From Fasciola hepatica (Eukaryota; Platyhelminthes; Trematoda; Plagiorchiida; Fasciolidae): DNA of 64,000 nt. Under the pieces are notes generated by a model, which saw nothing but the letters and a program-made list of their open reading frames with translations, was not told the origin of the DNA and searched no databases. The stretch covers positions 8,382,501-8,446,500 of the forward strand of contig CANUEZ040000113.1 in NCBI GenBank assembly GCA_948099385.1, given 5' to 3'. Below, piece after piece: positions 26,656-39,300 of this stretch (positions are counted from its first letter, which is position 1; each line of letters starts with the position of its first letter). A program made the translations under genes and the position numbers.

Positions 26656-27874
26656 GACAGTTTTTCCTGTAGTTTTTACTTAAGTGATTGGAAATGCCAC
26701 AACACTGGTAGATGTAGTTTTATTGATTCCTCAAGGACAATTTTGTTGGCCAATTTGGAAAGGTTTATTAGGAATCCCGGCAGTAGTTATAATGAACCGC
26801 ATCACACAGATAGACTGGACTTGGTTATACTAATGTCATCATCTCATAAAAGTATTTGTGCTCTTTATACTTTTCTTCATAAGTTTTGCTACGGATATGA
26901 ATAATATATTTCTCTCAGTCCTTCCTAATAATTTGTTTGATAGATTGAAGCGATAGATAAATTAGTCCGAAGTGTTTTCTTGCGAGTTTCGAAGAAAATA
27001 TACTATTTGCGTGATATCGCATTTCGTCTTCAGAGGGGAATGCGAAATCAGTGCAAAGTGTGTAAAGTATTGAAAATAACGGGAATGCTATTTACACAGT
27101 GTGCGGTATATCCTTTTGCGTATGATAGCTCAAACAATGCTTTGTATCAGGCATGTTCAATATTTTCGCCAACGGAAGTGTCAACGACTGAACTGCTGGT
27201 AACGAACGAGAATGCTGCTGATAAGTGAAGTGTTTTCGTGACAATTTAACGCTGTCATCCACCTGACCACTTCTTGCCGGAACTCGTAGTTTTTGATTTA
27301 CCAAACCGGTTGATGCATCATTCGGCGGCAGCAAAAAATTACAGATTAAGAAAGTGAACAAGCTTTTCGTAGCTGAAGTTAGGGATTCAGAAAGTGTTGA
27401 GATCTATAACGGATCAAACAATGACAAAGTCTCCGGTCGAGCCCGGGTTTTCTGACCAGACAGAGTCGTCGAGGAATACGTCACAGCGATTTCTTTCAAC
27501 ACCTCACTCATTACAAAAGAAACTAAAGTTCTTTACTGATTGCAAAAGTTATGTCAGTTATATAAATGTTGACTTTTTGAAGTTACATTTGTGGTATTTT
27601 CTAATACCATTCCATAAAGTGAATTTCAGTGATAAGTAGCCGGGGAGCTGACCATGGTTCATTCTGTGTTCCTACATCCGCTCTTTGTTGAGTGCTGATA
27701 AACTGTTTGTATGGGTACCTTTCGTTCAGAAGTCGTACTGTCCTCATAATAAAGCCACTCAAAAGCAAAAGTGTTTGTACTCTGAATAGCGCAATTAAGA
27801 AAGCCGTTTGTAAACTGTTTTGTCCAAATCCTCTTTTTCTTGGATCCACTTTGCTTATTCACGAAGCACTGTAG
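26656..27874 (+). CDS. Putative multi-exon gene downstream of CTAT array
   Basis: Four exons join in phase: 26656-26823, 26944-27198, 27373-27590 and 27730-27874 (TAG), with introns of 120, 174 and 139 bp. This gives 261 codons plus stop, or 276 residues if the exon at 25281 is added. The first acceptor (CTCTCCTCATAG) is strong. The first three exons sit in open frames of about 82, 95 and 89 codons following their acceptors, a density unlikely by chance in 1.2 kb of AT-rich DNA. Exon 1 is Cys-rich (CSFYLSDWKCHNTGRCSF). Exon 2 carries a C-x2-C (NQCKVCKVL) in a basic context. Exon 3 is Ser/Thr/Gln-rich. Exon 4 is Lys/Cys-rich. No known domain is recognised and no membrane span is evident. The 3' donors of exons 2 and 3 were chosen for phase. 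Without them, those frames end at 27228 and 27639. Confidence 0.42.
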
Positions 27875-27879
27875 ACGTA

Positions 27880-30500
27880 GACAAGGTGGGTAAATGTGTA
27901 ACTGTGTTACACTCGTCCTGCCGAACTACAGTGTTTTTGTTTTCTGCAAACTAAGTTCACTTTTGGGGTACAAGCCAAAATGTAATTTTACATCAACGGG
28001 TGCAGATTTTCGTCATAGGAAACACCAAATTCAGTATAAACTGATGAACAATCAGAGGAGGGGGGCATAAATCTACCGGTGTGAAAGTGTAAAACCCGGT
28101 CGATCAAACAGTAATCAGTAGACCTTCAAGCCGCATGCAGCTGAACACTTTAGCTGACAAAATACTTGTATACAGTTCGAAATAATTGGAGCCAGAGGTA
28201 ATTCGGTCAGGTTAGCCGACCTCTTGGTAACGTTACTAGCCGGGCCAGATACACACTTCTGATGGCCCACTATGCTTCGGCGTTGTTCTTTCTTCGTCTG
28301 AAATATCACTTTGCTAGTTTGAACACGACTCTCACTCTTCTGCTATATTGTCCTGTTTGATTCAAGGCATCAGGCTGGTGCTGTAGTATTTGCAAGCAGA
28401 GTTGTAGTGTGCAGCCTAATCATAGAAAACGCAAGATGGAACTCGAAGGATACAACCGGAAGAGTCCCACAGATGCACGTCTTAACAACCTTTTCGTGTG
28501 GAAATAACATGAAATAAGTTATTGATTGCCTCAAACGTTTTGACTGTTCGATTTCACATAATATACCCTCGATGCATGTATATTGGTGAATGCATCTGTG
28601 CTTGAATACTAGTTTTTCTTTCAGCGTCGATGAGCATAACACTAATCCTCATCCTGACGTAATGTATTTTCACATAATGGTAATGATTCTGAGACAATTA
28701 ACAATCCCAGGTTTCTTTTCTAAGTGTTATCTTTATAAAATAAGCACGGATTCCCGAAAGGCTTTTGATCACCCATTCCTGGCCAGTATACCTACAGCCT
28801 CTTGGACACCGAATATCAGTATCACTTGTCGTTCCAAGATTTGAGATATGTAATTTTCAAACTCAAATGCTTCGTGGACATATTATCCTTTGCACCTCAG
28901 AATCACTAATAAATTTGACGAAATTTGTATGACGGACTCCGCGAAAAATGTTTTTTCTTTTTCAATTTTTTGATAATAAGCCATCTGGATAGACAACTTT
29001 GAGTACCTTTATCTATCCAATCTACTTTTATGCATGGTAAATTACCTGTCTTCACTGTTTTTTAATCATATATCAGCGTAAACTAACGGGTTTACTACTC
29101 TCACCTGGTAAATCTACAAAGGGTGTTCTTCCCCCGGAAAAATCAAATAGTCTCTTTTATGATGACCGTTTATCTGGACTGTTCATATAAAGATTGCGGT
29201 CAACTGGAAAAGATAACTTTATTTCGTCTCGCAAACAAGACCACTGATCAGTTAGCTCGTTGGTGTGTCCTTCGTTGTCCACGGAAAACGTCATCAACTC
29301 AACTGTCAAAAAATGGGAAATTTCGATATTCTTCCGATTAGAGTATCGCCTAATGACGAGAAATACGATAGTGACGGGATAGGTTATAAAGAGGTTGATA
29401 GCTGGTTGAAGTTACGTCAGCCTGGCATTTGAGTTTGCAGCCGTAATCGGTACTGTGCGAAATTATCCTTCCCGCATTATTCTAAGTTCATTATAAAAGT
29501 AGTACATTTTATAAACCTTGACTCATCTGAATCACAAAATGTCTAAATAGCTTTTCTCATATCAGGTTAATAATCAACCTATCAATCAAAGGGACTACCG
29601 TAGACACGAGGAAAATGCAGAACTAAAGAACAAAAGAGAATTCTCATTTCAGAAAACTGAGTTATGCTTCTATGAAATAAATAATAACCTTAGTTCATCT
29701 GTGGCTGACAAATAGTCAGGTTTGCGTGATGAGTCTTATGATGATATTTGCTTCCGAAATACTATTTGAGCTTCTGAATTTTCCGCAGTTGGCTTCAGTT
29801 AATAAAACAAAACAACGGGGGTGTTCGCGATAAGTAGTGTCCCCATGTGGCATTCATGAAAGTGCACGATTCCCTGCCGTTCTCGCTGTTAGCACTGTGG
29901 GCACACTTATTAATGAGAAGCGAAAAATCAGTGTTATTTTCAAATAGGATTGGCTCTGAGCTCGGCTCTGATGCGGAGTGTTCTCAGACGAGCTCAAGGA
30001 CTTGCTAATCGATGGGTAGTTAGTTGAACTGCGAAACATCAGGAGGCTTTTTGTCTTAAAACCTGTTCATGATTCGCAAATGAGTGAGAAAATGTACCAG
30101 GCATTTTTATGCTTAAGCAAAACGTTCAGGGACGATTTTACAGTTCCTATCAGGATTATTGCTGTCATACCTGGTCATTTGATGAGCGAAACGTTCCAAC
30201 GAATAATAATAAATTCACAAAATATGGATTCATTCCAATTGTTGAGTAGTGTGCGCTTGGAATTTTGAACGGAAAATATGACTAAGTTGACCTAAATGAT
30301 GTTTATTGGTTTAGTGGCCTCATTTCGAGCGAAAAAACATTAGACACCTTCATAGTGTACGCTGACCCCTTATCGAACTACACAAAGAATGCTCCTCAGC
30401 ATGTAATCTGAACAAAATAGAGACCTCAGTAAAACGTTCCAGTTCAGCGCTACAAATAAGAGACCAATATCAATATCATTCACGGTTGAATATAAATTTG
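27880..30500. other. Non-coding stretch with small unsupported frames
   Basis: Frames at 28370-28844 (both strands), 29123-29341 (+) and 30080-30268 (+, ATG start, 62 codons) were checked. None has a consistent splice partner or a recognisable motif. Confidence 0.4.
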
Positions 30501-30502
30501 TT

Positions 30503-30650
30503 ATGCCATTACATCACAATATATTACGACAAATCAAGGGGTTGAACCAATGGGACAAGTGGGAGGAGATAAAAATTAATAATGAAGGGGGGTGGGGAGG
30601 GGAAGAGAACAATTGTAATCCGGGTTTAAATCAAAACCGGATGTGTATTG
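30503..30650 (+). repeat. Left arm of inverted repeat around PLE fragment
   Basis: Matches, in inverted orientation, 30988-31098. Shared blocks include CAATATATTACGACAA, GGTT(A/G)AACCAAT, ATAAAAATT, TTGTAATCCGGG and TAAATCAAAACCGGATGTG. The arm carries a G-rich insertion of roughly 37 bp (about 30570-30610) that is absent from the right arm. Confidence 0.9.
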
Positions 30651-30987
30651 CTTTTCGCGGATAAAAGCATCCGCGAACACCACCCTGCATGGTTGAACGC
30701 TGGAGCAGTTAAGTCACTCACGAGCGCTGTGGTTTCACACCTTGCCCAGACGAATCACTCAGTAAACGTAGCAGACGCCTTCCGTGCGCTGTATAAGGTT
30801 CGGGGTCGGCAGTCAAGACCGGCAAAGTGTCGTGTGCTAGCCACAGTTGAGGCCGTCAGCATCCGCCTCCACAACCCCCTTCTATGGGCTCAAAGTCAAT
30901 TTGTATGCGTCCTTAGACTTCCTTGGCCCTCCCTTCACCCTACAACAGGCCATAGACCAGATGATAGCTGAAAACACTCGAGAAAGA

Positions 30988-31098
30988 CAATACACATCCG
31001 GTTTTGATTTAAGCCCGGATTACAATTTTTATCACTTCCTACTTATCTAATTGGTTTAACCCTTTGACTTGTCGTAATATATTGCGATGAAATGGCAT
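30988..31098 (-). repeat. Right arm of inverted repeat around PLE fragment
   Basis: 111 bp, reverse complement of the left arm with about 85-90% identity by eye outside the G-rich insertion. Its inner end continues the GIY-YIG reading frame toward the stop. Confidence 0.9.
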
Positions 31099-31099
31099 G

Positions 31100-34000
31100 A
31101 TTATGAATCACTGAAAACGAGCTTGTTCGACAAACTGTGTTCTCCAAATGTGTACATCGGGAATTTTCCGACATAAACTTGTTACACTAAATCGTAGTCA
31201 ATCATGATTCATGCAAGCCCAAGGTGTTTATTTATATTCATGAAGGTGTCATTTTGCTCTTTCCAATTATGTTTACTTTCTATCGCCCCGCCGTTATTAT
31301 TGCAATATGAGACTGCTTGAATTCCCATCAACTGATTGTACAATTTTGCGGGTAATTTCCCCGGGTTTTTTTTATATACCGTGCACACAGTCTAAACAGA
31401 GTGGCAAATCTAGCTATACTCCTGATGATACCATCACTGATAAACACTTGATTGCTTCTGGTCTGCTTATTCTCAGAATTCTCTCAGACATTCATCATCT
31501 TCTACACGTCAAACTTCCAAAGGCTGTATTTTTATCCTGTCCTCCCCCCTACAATGCGCATCTTCTGCATATTAAAATTCTCTTTTCCTCTGTTTTGCCT
31601 TTCCCCATTTTCCGTTCGATTTAGGTCACAGTAGGCTTATGAAAATATTTACCTGGATGCTATGCATAATTCATTTCCACATATTCCCGGATTTCGTGCT
31701 TTCGCCTAATATTCATATGTGCACGTGAAAGAAGCCAGTGCCAACATTTCTGTATTGACTAAATAAATAAATCTTGTACTCTTCGAATTTTTCGGTTGCT
31801 TTTGATGCTCAAGCTGGTTTTCATAATGGTGAATGTCGCCTAAAAGACACCCCGTTGCTTTTCCTTTATTTCGCCGAGGAACAGCTCCAACGAGGTCCTG
31901 CTGGGACTATCTGTAAGCGAGTGATATCGCGAGATAAACATATATTTTTTCTCCACTTGATGAATGAAGATGACGGTGTGCGCCTTTTTTACACTGAATA
32001 TAATTACGTCCAATAAACTGAATTTGGGTTCTGGACCAAGTAACACGATGCAATGCTAACCAGTCCGGAATCATGTTGATCGATATATAAAAATAAATGT
32101 TTGAAATATAGCAGATCTTTGAAACTGACAATGTTATTTTGTTCAGCTGAATCTTCTGGTCATGTTATTCTATAATTTACACGAGATTCAACTAACGTTT
32201 GAATCAAAATGGTTGAGCCCAAAAGGGATCATCATTCAGTTCATAGAATAAAATGATTGTGAAAATAGTTATTTTTTTTCGGTCATGTTCATCTAGCTAA
32301 AATTATAGATCAACAAAAAGATGCACCGGTTTTTCTTCAATTTCTTTTCATTTTAATCTTGTAAGCAGATTTGTCTTAGTTAGTGAAGTTCACCCAGAAA
32401 CATCAGTTCTTCTAACTGACCTGATATTTCCTAAGACTTCTTATTCGCGGGTGAACTATTTCATGCCTGTGTGCAGTCACAGTTGAGATTGTGACACTTT
32501 ACTAATAGTCATTCGTATTTGTTTTTACAGAATGTACTTTTGAAAAGATAAGTCTCGGAATTAGATTAAAAAAATTCACTTTAATGTTTCCAATCGAAAA
32601 AAGAGCCCACCGCGATAGCTCATTTGGCAGAGCATTTTCTCGGTAAGAGAGTGGTAGCCGGGGCGTTTCTGGTTCTAGACACCGGACTTTCGGACACGTA
32701 AAATGAATGTCGATTCTCCAATAGTCATAATGGTTGTTGAATCTGATGGTACCCCTGTATTTTCCACCATTGATTTATATGGGTCTGAAATTCGATCTAC
32801 AACAAACCGCACATACACGATTCATTGCACGGCTCTCCGTAACCAAGTTATGCCTTCTAAACGAAAGATTCTTTCCAGCTATTGATAGCTGTCAAACAGC
32901 AAGGACACTGACCAGGTCTTCTATTCATAATGCAATAGTTTGGATTTGTGTGCAGCTTTTATACATTGCCAAAACAAATAAGTGATTGTATCTCATTACA
33001 AACATTCTTCGGGATTACGAGGTTTTTTTTATCATCTGCGATAGAAGACAGCATTCTTTATTACCCCAGTGCACAAGGTGGTTGCTCATAGAAATAATAA
33101 GACAACGTGTGTCACGGTATTTCTGTTACAAGAATTTCAAAATCATCTTTCTGTACGTGTAATTTTTTTATGGTCCGCAGATGTTGAGTTTCACTACGTA
33201 CTTGAACTTCTTGGTCCAGTAGACAAGCATTTATAGACTTTGACCGTAGTAGTGTCACTCCCGGGTTGTTTTGTTCAAACTCATGGACAGAATACGACTG
33301 TCAAGTGGAATTTCGACAATGAAATTATTCTCTACTTACCTAGTAACTAGCTACTTACGATGCAGTGTTATTCGTAAATTTTAGTGGTCAAATAATAAAC
33401 CAGTTTTCGGAAATCTTTATATGAGGGCTGATTATCGTTGGTTGCTCAAGTGTACCTTAACCTCCCGATTCAGCAGTCAAATTTGTCAGAGTAAAACGTT
33501 GTCTCCGGCAATTTCAAATACACTCATTTTTTTCTGCACTATGGCTGTTTGTCTGATTAATTGAACTCCGGCACACGCACGCACACATGCACACGAAGGT
33601 TAGATCAGGTTTGCGACAGCAAGTAAATGCGAGTACAAAATTAGTATTGAACTACTTCAATAACTATCTTCAGTAATATGGGCACACATCTGTGATCGAT
33701 TTTCGTGGGGCTTTCTTGTTTTCTTCATGAAATGATTCCTCAAGCTGTCAATGGAAATAGGATGACCTTGTCAGTTGGGTTTGAAAGTAAAAAGAATTAC
33801 CGTAACAGCATCAGTTGTGAATTTGTCACATTCTTCTTTCTGTGTCTGAGATCGTTTTTGAAGCAGTGTGAATAAGACAAAGAAAACGGATCGCATTATG
33901 CTGAGCGTATTAGAAATTATGTGCCTTGATAAAAACAACTGCTTTTCGGAGTATTGCCCGAAGTATTTCACAGTGACGACTAAATTACCAAATGGTTTGT

Positions 34001-35870
34001 CTATAAATTGAGGAAATGAAATTGATACGTTTGTCATTAAATTTTCAACAAGCGTATGCTTGTGACCACCCTAGAGTTTAGATTAGCCTAACCGTTAATT
34101 AGGAGTAATTTTGTCTCCCGGGTATTCAGGTTATGGCTGCTGTCCGGTCCGGTTGGACTAAGTCGCGGGTTTTGGCGAGTTGATGAGGCTGCTTTTTTGG
34201 AAATCGGCATCACTTTTTGCACAGTCAGCAAACTGTCTCCTGAATTCGTCACAGAAATCATGGACGTTAGCAAAGCAATAAGTCAAGTATAAAAAACCTC
34301 ATAAGATCTGGTCGATCTTTATTCAGTCAGAGGATAGGCATAACTTAAGAGCGACAACAACAACGTAACCGGTCCTGTGCTTCGGGGGGAATCTTGCAGT
34401 GTCATCCGCATTTAATGCCATACTGTTTACATCAATAAAGAGACCAGATTCAAACTAATCTTCTAGCCAGTCGAGAGCTACACACCGGAGAACAGGCCAA
34501 AAATGTGTTGGAAGCGACCCACGACAGACAAAGGGTCCCTGAGGAATTCTGTATCGAACTCGACGACATCTTAGGAAGTCTTTATGATCAAGCCATTAAC
34601 AGGAGCTATCTGACCAACAAAACTAAGATGGTGTGTAGAATAACCAACCCAATAAAATACTACCTAGCCAAATCAAAGCTTACTTGTTCCGGTGGCCGGA
34701 GGATAGACATTTTCCAAGCAAGCACTGGAAAATAACCTAATAAACTTCTGATCATGTTTAACCAATTTGGATTGCACCCCTCCTCAATTACAGGAGTGCC
34801 CCACTCGTCTTCTGGCTTTGGTCACTACAACAGCCTTAATCTAAAAATACTGGTCATTTGAAGCTGCTGTATACGAACGAAAATAGGTGAGAGTATCATT
34901 TTAGCCTAACGGAGGTATTAGGGCTTTTTTCTCTCTTAATGAAAATGGACACTATTTCAGGAAAGTGACTGTCACTCTTAATGAGTTCATCTATGAAGCC
35001 AAGACCAATTTCGAATACACTTTCCACATGTGTAACTTCTTTGTTTACCGACTGTTTTCTACTTAAAAATGCTCGGTTACTCCTACTAGAAGCGTTAAAT
35101 CAAAATACGGACAGGAATTTTGCTACCCTCAGAAAATACTGATCAATCACCAAAATACCGTACGTACCAGTGCGGATCATCAATTTAGACTTTCAGGTAC
35201 GTTTAGTGATAGACATTTTCACTAATGGCTATCACATCTGTCCTTTTAAACAAATATTCGGCGTTGTTATCACGTTATACTACAATAGCGCTCGAATGTC
35301 AGCCTTACTTCGAAAACTATCTCACTGGCGAATGGCCGTACTGAAGCATCAACTAGCTGATACCACCATGCACGTTTCATTATAGGGCTCTATTTTCACT
35401 CTGAATCCGTGGAGGTGTTTAAGACGCCAGAATACCCCAAATCACATCACGCGCAGTTATTCACTTTTTTCCAGTACATTTTACACAGGCAACGTTTACC
35501 TGATATACGGAAGATATTCCCCACGCACTAATCCAACAACGACTCTCTTTTAACTATCTTCTTCAAGGAACTAGATGTTTAATTTCCATTTCGCTGGTCT
35601 AAACTTAAAACTGGACTACCGACTACGTCACTTGACCACTGAGAACTCATATTAGGTGACAAAATATTCGATTGCCTAATGAATTCAGGACGGAAAAGAA
35701 GACGCAGGTCAACTAATGCCCATATTTTCATCTGTAACAGGAACATTTTCCTATCCATAAAAAACTGAAAGTGGTAAAACCAAATAATTCATCTGTAGTC
35801 AGTGAACCTGTTCCATGTAAGCCGAGTGAATACTCTTAGAAATCATTGTTTTTTACGAATGTCTATCAGA
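31100..35870. other. Mostly non-coding, with weak candidate frames
   Basis: A SINE-like unit lies at 32.6 kb and a CA-rich tract at about 33,572-33,597. Frames considered and left as unsupported are 31307-31624 (+, 105 codons, Leu/Ile/Pro-rich), 31774-32016 (+, 80), 32703-32885 (+, 60) and 34439-34735 (+, 98 codons open, polar, for example RVPEEFCIELDDILGSLYDQ). The last is the most protein-like and may be a decayed gene or transposon fragment, but it has no flanking signals. Confidence 0.4.
32605..32700 (+). repeat. tRNA-derived SINE-like unit
   Basis: TAGCTCATTTGGCAGAGCA at about 32616-32634 is a good pol III A box, and GGTTCTAGACA at 32671-32681 is a degenerate B box about 40 nt on. The intervening sequence can form a short anticodon-like hairpin. 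The acceptor stem is not preserved, so this is a tRNA relic or SINE head and not a functional tRNA. Confidence 0.5.
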
Positions 35871-35873
35871 CAG

Positions 35874-36385
35874 TAGATGGGAATACAAACATCACATGCG
35901 ACCAGCGCAAAAGGCGGCCAACTAGTTGTTCCTGTCTGAAGATTGTTTGGATTCACGAAATTTGTTTATCCCGATTCTCCTCGTTCAACTATTTGTTCAT
36001 TGAATTATATGATGGACCCATCACCAGACTAACTAATTTAACGTGTGAATGAAAACATGGTTGCAAACTTTATGACGTGTTATTGTTGTCGGCTCACTAC
36101 GCCATCTAACAGGTTTTATTTTTATTTATGAACCACTGTAGCCGACAACAAATTGTAGGCCCCCTGTCATTTTGAAACAGTTCCCAAACATCTTTTGGTT
36201 CTCTTTAAAAAAATACCAAAAAACGAATTCATGTAAATGCTTTCTTCCAACAGACACGATATTCATGTCAGTTCTTGACAATATATATCTTGTGAAAATA
36301 AGTCCAAGCAAGGGTGGTGAGTTTCTACCTATTCAGGCAACAAACACAGTAACAAGGACAATAAAACTCCATGGTTTTATGCTCT
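35874..36385 (+). CDS. Two phase-1 exons, probable extracellular domain
   Basis: Exon 35874-36044 (acceptor TCTATCAGACAG, donor T|GTGAAT) and exon 36254-36385 (acceptor TTTCTTCCAACAG, donor T|GTAAGT) are both phase 1 at each end and join across a 209-bp intron, giving about 101 residues. The second exon has the best pair of splice sites in the window. Phase-1 symmetric exons, Cys residues (TCDQRKRRPTSCSC) and Asn-X-Thr sequons (NIT, NLT) suggest a secreted or cell-surface protein. The stretch FIELYDGP is faintly like the YDGP turn of CUB domains, which is not enough to assign one. Neighbouring exons were not found within several kilobases, so it would belong to a gene with long introns. Confidence 0.38.
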
Positions 36386-36389
36386 GTAA

Positions 36390-39300
36390 GTACATACACA
36401 GGAGACCAGACTGAGATTTACAAGCGCCGGGACGGCAGCCTGCGGTCAGGTCGTTACAGGCGCAAACCAATCAGATATCAGGAAGAAACACATTGTGAAC
36501 TGGGCTGCTAATCGAAAACCTTGAACACACTGAGTCAGAAGGCTTTTGGTGGTTACCGTTTCCTACGGAATTATTTCATTCATTATATTTACTGCCCGTG
36601 AGCTGTTCAATTAAAATAAATTTTGTGGAAATAGTCGGCGAAAACAACTAATGAATAACAAAACTGTGCATTTTTTTCGTTATTTGTATGCTTTTTTCAT
36701 TTCATTAGCTGAACACTGCGCAGTGAATCACGCTAAAGTGCACGTGATGATAAACGTGAAACTGTGTGAACCACTCGCATATACCCCACACTGGGGTTAC
36801 ACTTTAATACAGACGGGTTATCGTGAGCATTTATGCCCCTAACTACAATTAATTCCATCATGTTCAAGAATCTTGCAATAAGACATTGAATCGCTAAACC
36901 TTCTAATCGTTTGAAACCAACCACTTGTGTGTGAAAAACAACAGATTTTTTCGGATATCAGTCCTCATTCGTTTGCCCTTTCATTAGTGTGATAAAGGCT
37001 CAGGGAGCCTCTCTGACGTTGACATAGAACATCGGTTTGGATTGACCAAAGAGTTCTACCATCAATAAGCAATATAATTTAGCCAAATCAATTGATATCC
37101 TGTGCCAATAAGGGAGACTGAAAGGTAGAATAAATCAAAGCATATCAGACAATGCCGTGTGGTTAGTAATGAGACTGTCACTTGTATTAATTAATTCATG
37201 CTGCCGTTCTGGACTCCGTTTACAACTGATAGATGTACCAATCAGTGAGTGCAGCCGCAATTTCACTCCATAGTCCGCCACATAGTGAGCTACCCAGTTT
37301 TATTTGTGGTCAAAAACTCACCCCGGGCTCAAAGGAGACCGAAGTTAAAGCAATCGAACCAACTTACTGCCAGCAACAATTCTGAGAGTCATAAATTCTA
37401 ATTATGACTTGTCCACAAAATGCTTGCCGCTTGAAAAGTTGATTTTGCCTGCCTTAAACACATTCCTCCCCAAGTTCATGAATTTTCCATTCTCTACCGA
37501 AAATCAAGTTTGAATAGAACAAGTTTGATGCTTGTTTTGGGGACGTTTATCATCACTTTGATGACCAACACCAGGTACAAAACGTAAACAGCATGTCATT
37601 CTTGCCCAATTAGGAATGGGATCCAAAAAACGGACATCATTTATCGGAAACATTCATCGAGGACCAACAATGTTTTGAGAACGGTTGTTTGTTTACCATC
37701 AGCACTCTGGCTAACGGTTTCTCAAGTGAAATGCATCATGTATTCCGTTTCATGGAACTGGGCCAAGGGACACTGCATTATCTGTTAGCGAGTTGCAATA
37801 TTCACAGTTGTCGGGATGGTATTGATCACTTCACATTTCTTCGTGTTTTATACTTGAAAAACTTCACCTATTGACCGCAGATGGTAAGCTTCACTGAAAA
37901 CAAGAAACGAATTACCAAGACATTGCAATCATTGTGAAAGCTACCACCGACAGGAGATTGAAAGGAGTTCCTGGCATCAAAGAACGATGGTTGTATTATT
38001 GCTGCTTGGTGATTGACAGATAAATCCCAGTAGTGTTACCAATGTGGACGGAAAAATGGGGCTCATGTAGTCTACAACATGCCTGAATATTTGTTTAGTG
38101 GGTTCCTTTTAGCTTGTCAGTATTTGTAATGCGCTACCAAAAATGAATGCATCGCTTAGGATCAGCAGTCGGGGGCACACATTTCCGAGATGTAGTTACT
38201 TCGTCAGATATTATCAACTTTATATCCTAAACTTTTTCGCTCTGAAGCTCCCGTCATCATTTTGTTTACCATCCGCATGCCGTTCACTTGATTGATTGAG
38301 TTATGTCATCTCGGTGTGCGAGTAACTCTGGGTCATGTCATAGCTTCACTCGTTTACTTTCTGTTAAATACATTTTATACTTTGAGTTTCTGGTTGCTCT
38401 AGTGCACGAAATGTGGAACTAACACAATTTTAATCTGCTCGTCAACTGTTTATGCTCGTGGATTATTTATATGCCCTGAATTCAACATATAGCTGAGGTG
38501 CTTCAAAGACTTCGTGGGAATCGTTCTAAAATGGGTTTTTTTTTCAAACAGCTACTGCGTCATTTGTCCGTTCCGTGAATAAAATATTACCGTCTACGCT
38601 TGTCACAAAAGTCCACTTTGAAATGAGTCGTTTCAACCACCGAACTGGTGAGGCTATCAGCAAATTTCACATTAAATATCAGATCATACTACTTACTGAA
38701 GTTTTTTATTATTTATGTCTATGATAAACATTACAGCGTGAACCACACACAGTGATGATTATTGTCCTAAAGCTTATACATACAAACTATTGATTTTTGA
38801 TGTGATTCCACGATGCAAGCGAAGTTATTGGTTTCTGCAAGTGAAATTTAAGCCTAAATGATCGGTTCATTTACGATGAAATGCAACCGATCGCTAGCTA
38901 CGCGCTCAGGCATCTGCTTCAGAAAAATTTGATGATCGTATTTGCTCTACTGATAGCTTCATTGCGCACCACATGAGGGTGTTGTTGTTCTCCTAATATG
39001 CGGGCCGAATGTGTGTAGATCATCCGGTGTACCTTTCCGTTTGCCAATGGTTCAAGTCCTACTAACCCTAATGTCCGTAGGAACCATCATCTATGTACTT
39101 GTAATGGTAATCCGTTTTCCAGATTATTTGGGCTGCTTTCGTTGGTCGATCGTGGTTGTACGGTTGATAGGTAACCTTGTAAACATTCAGAACGGGCCTT
39201 GGTTTATGTAGATTTCAGTACTATTATTAGAACAATAGCTTTGCACTTTGGTATCGCTTTGATTTGAAGAAGGAAGATATGGGTATGCACCCATCTTAAT

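Larger units (their letters stand above)
30503..31098 (+). mobile_element. IR-bounded Penelope-like element fragment (GIY-YIG)
   Basis: A 596-bp unit with inverted arms at 30503-30650 and 30988-31098 and a 337-bp centre holding a plus-strand frame (30648-30971). The translated centre starts inside the GIY-YIG domain (SIREHHPAWLNAG) and continues with VVSHLAQTNHSVN, then EAVSIRLHNPLL and LRLPWP. These match, block by block, the C-terminal part of the 52.8 kb PLE (RIKEHCPPWLKHG, ILGHLADSGH, EEISIRLFAP, LQLPLP). The RT and the nuclease start are missing. PLE terminal repeats are known to occur in inverted orientation, which would explain the arms. Alternatively, the unit may be a non-autonomous derivative. 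No clear target-site duplication was seen. Confidence 0.82.

Noticed and set aside
28021..28070. Hammerhead ribozyme core (CTGATGA) as found in some PLE repeats
   Set aside because: The GAAA box and closing stems are missing. The same holds for other CTGATGA strings near 270, 11,207, 31,416 and 45,242.
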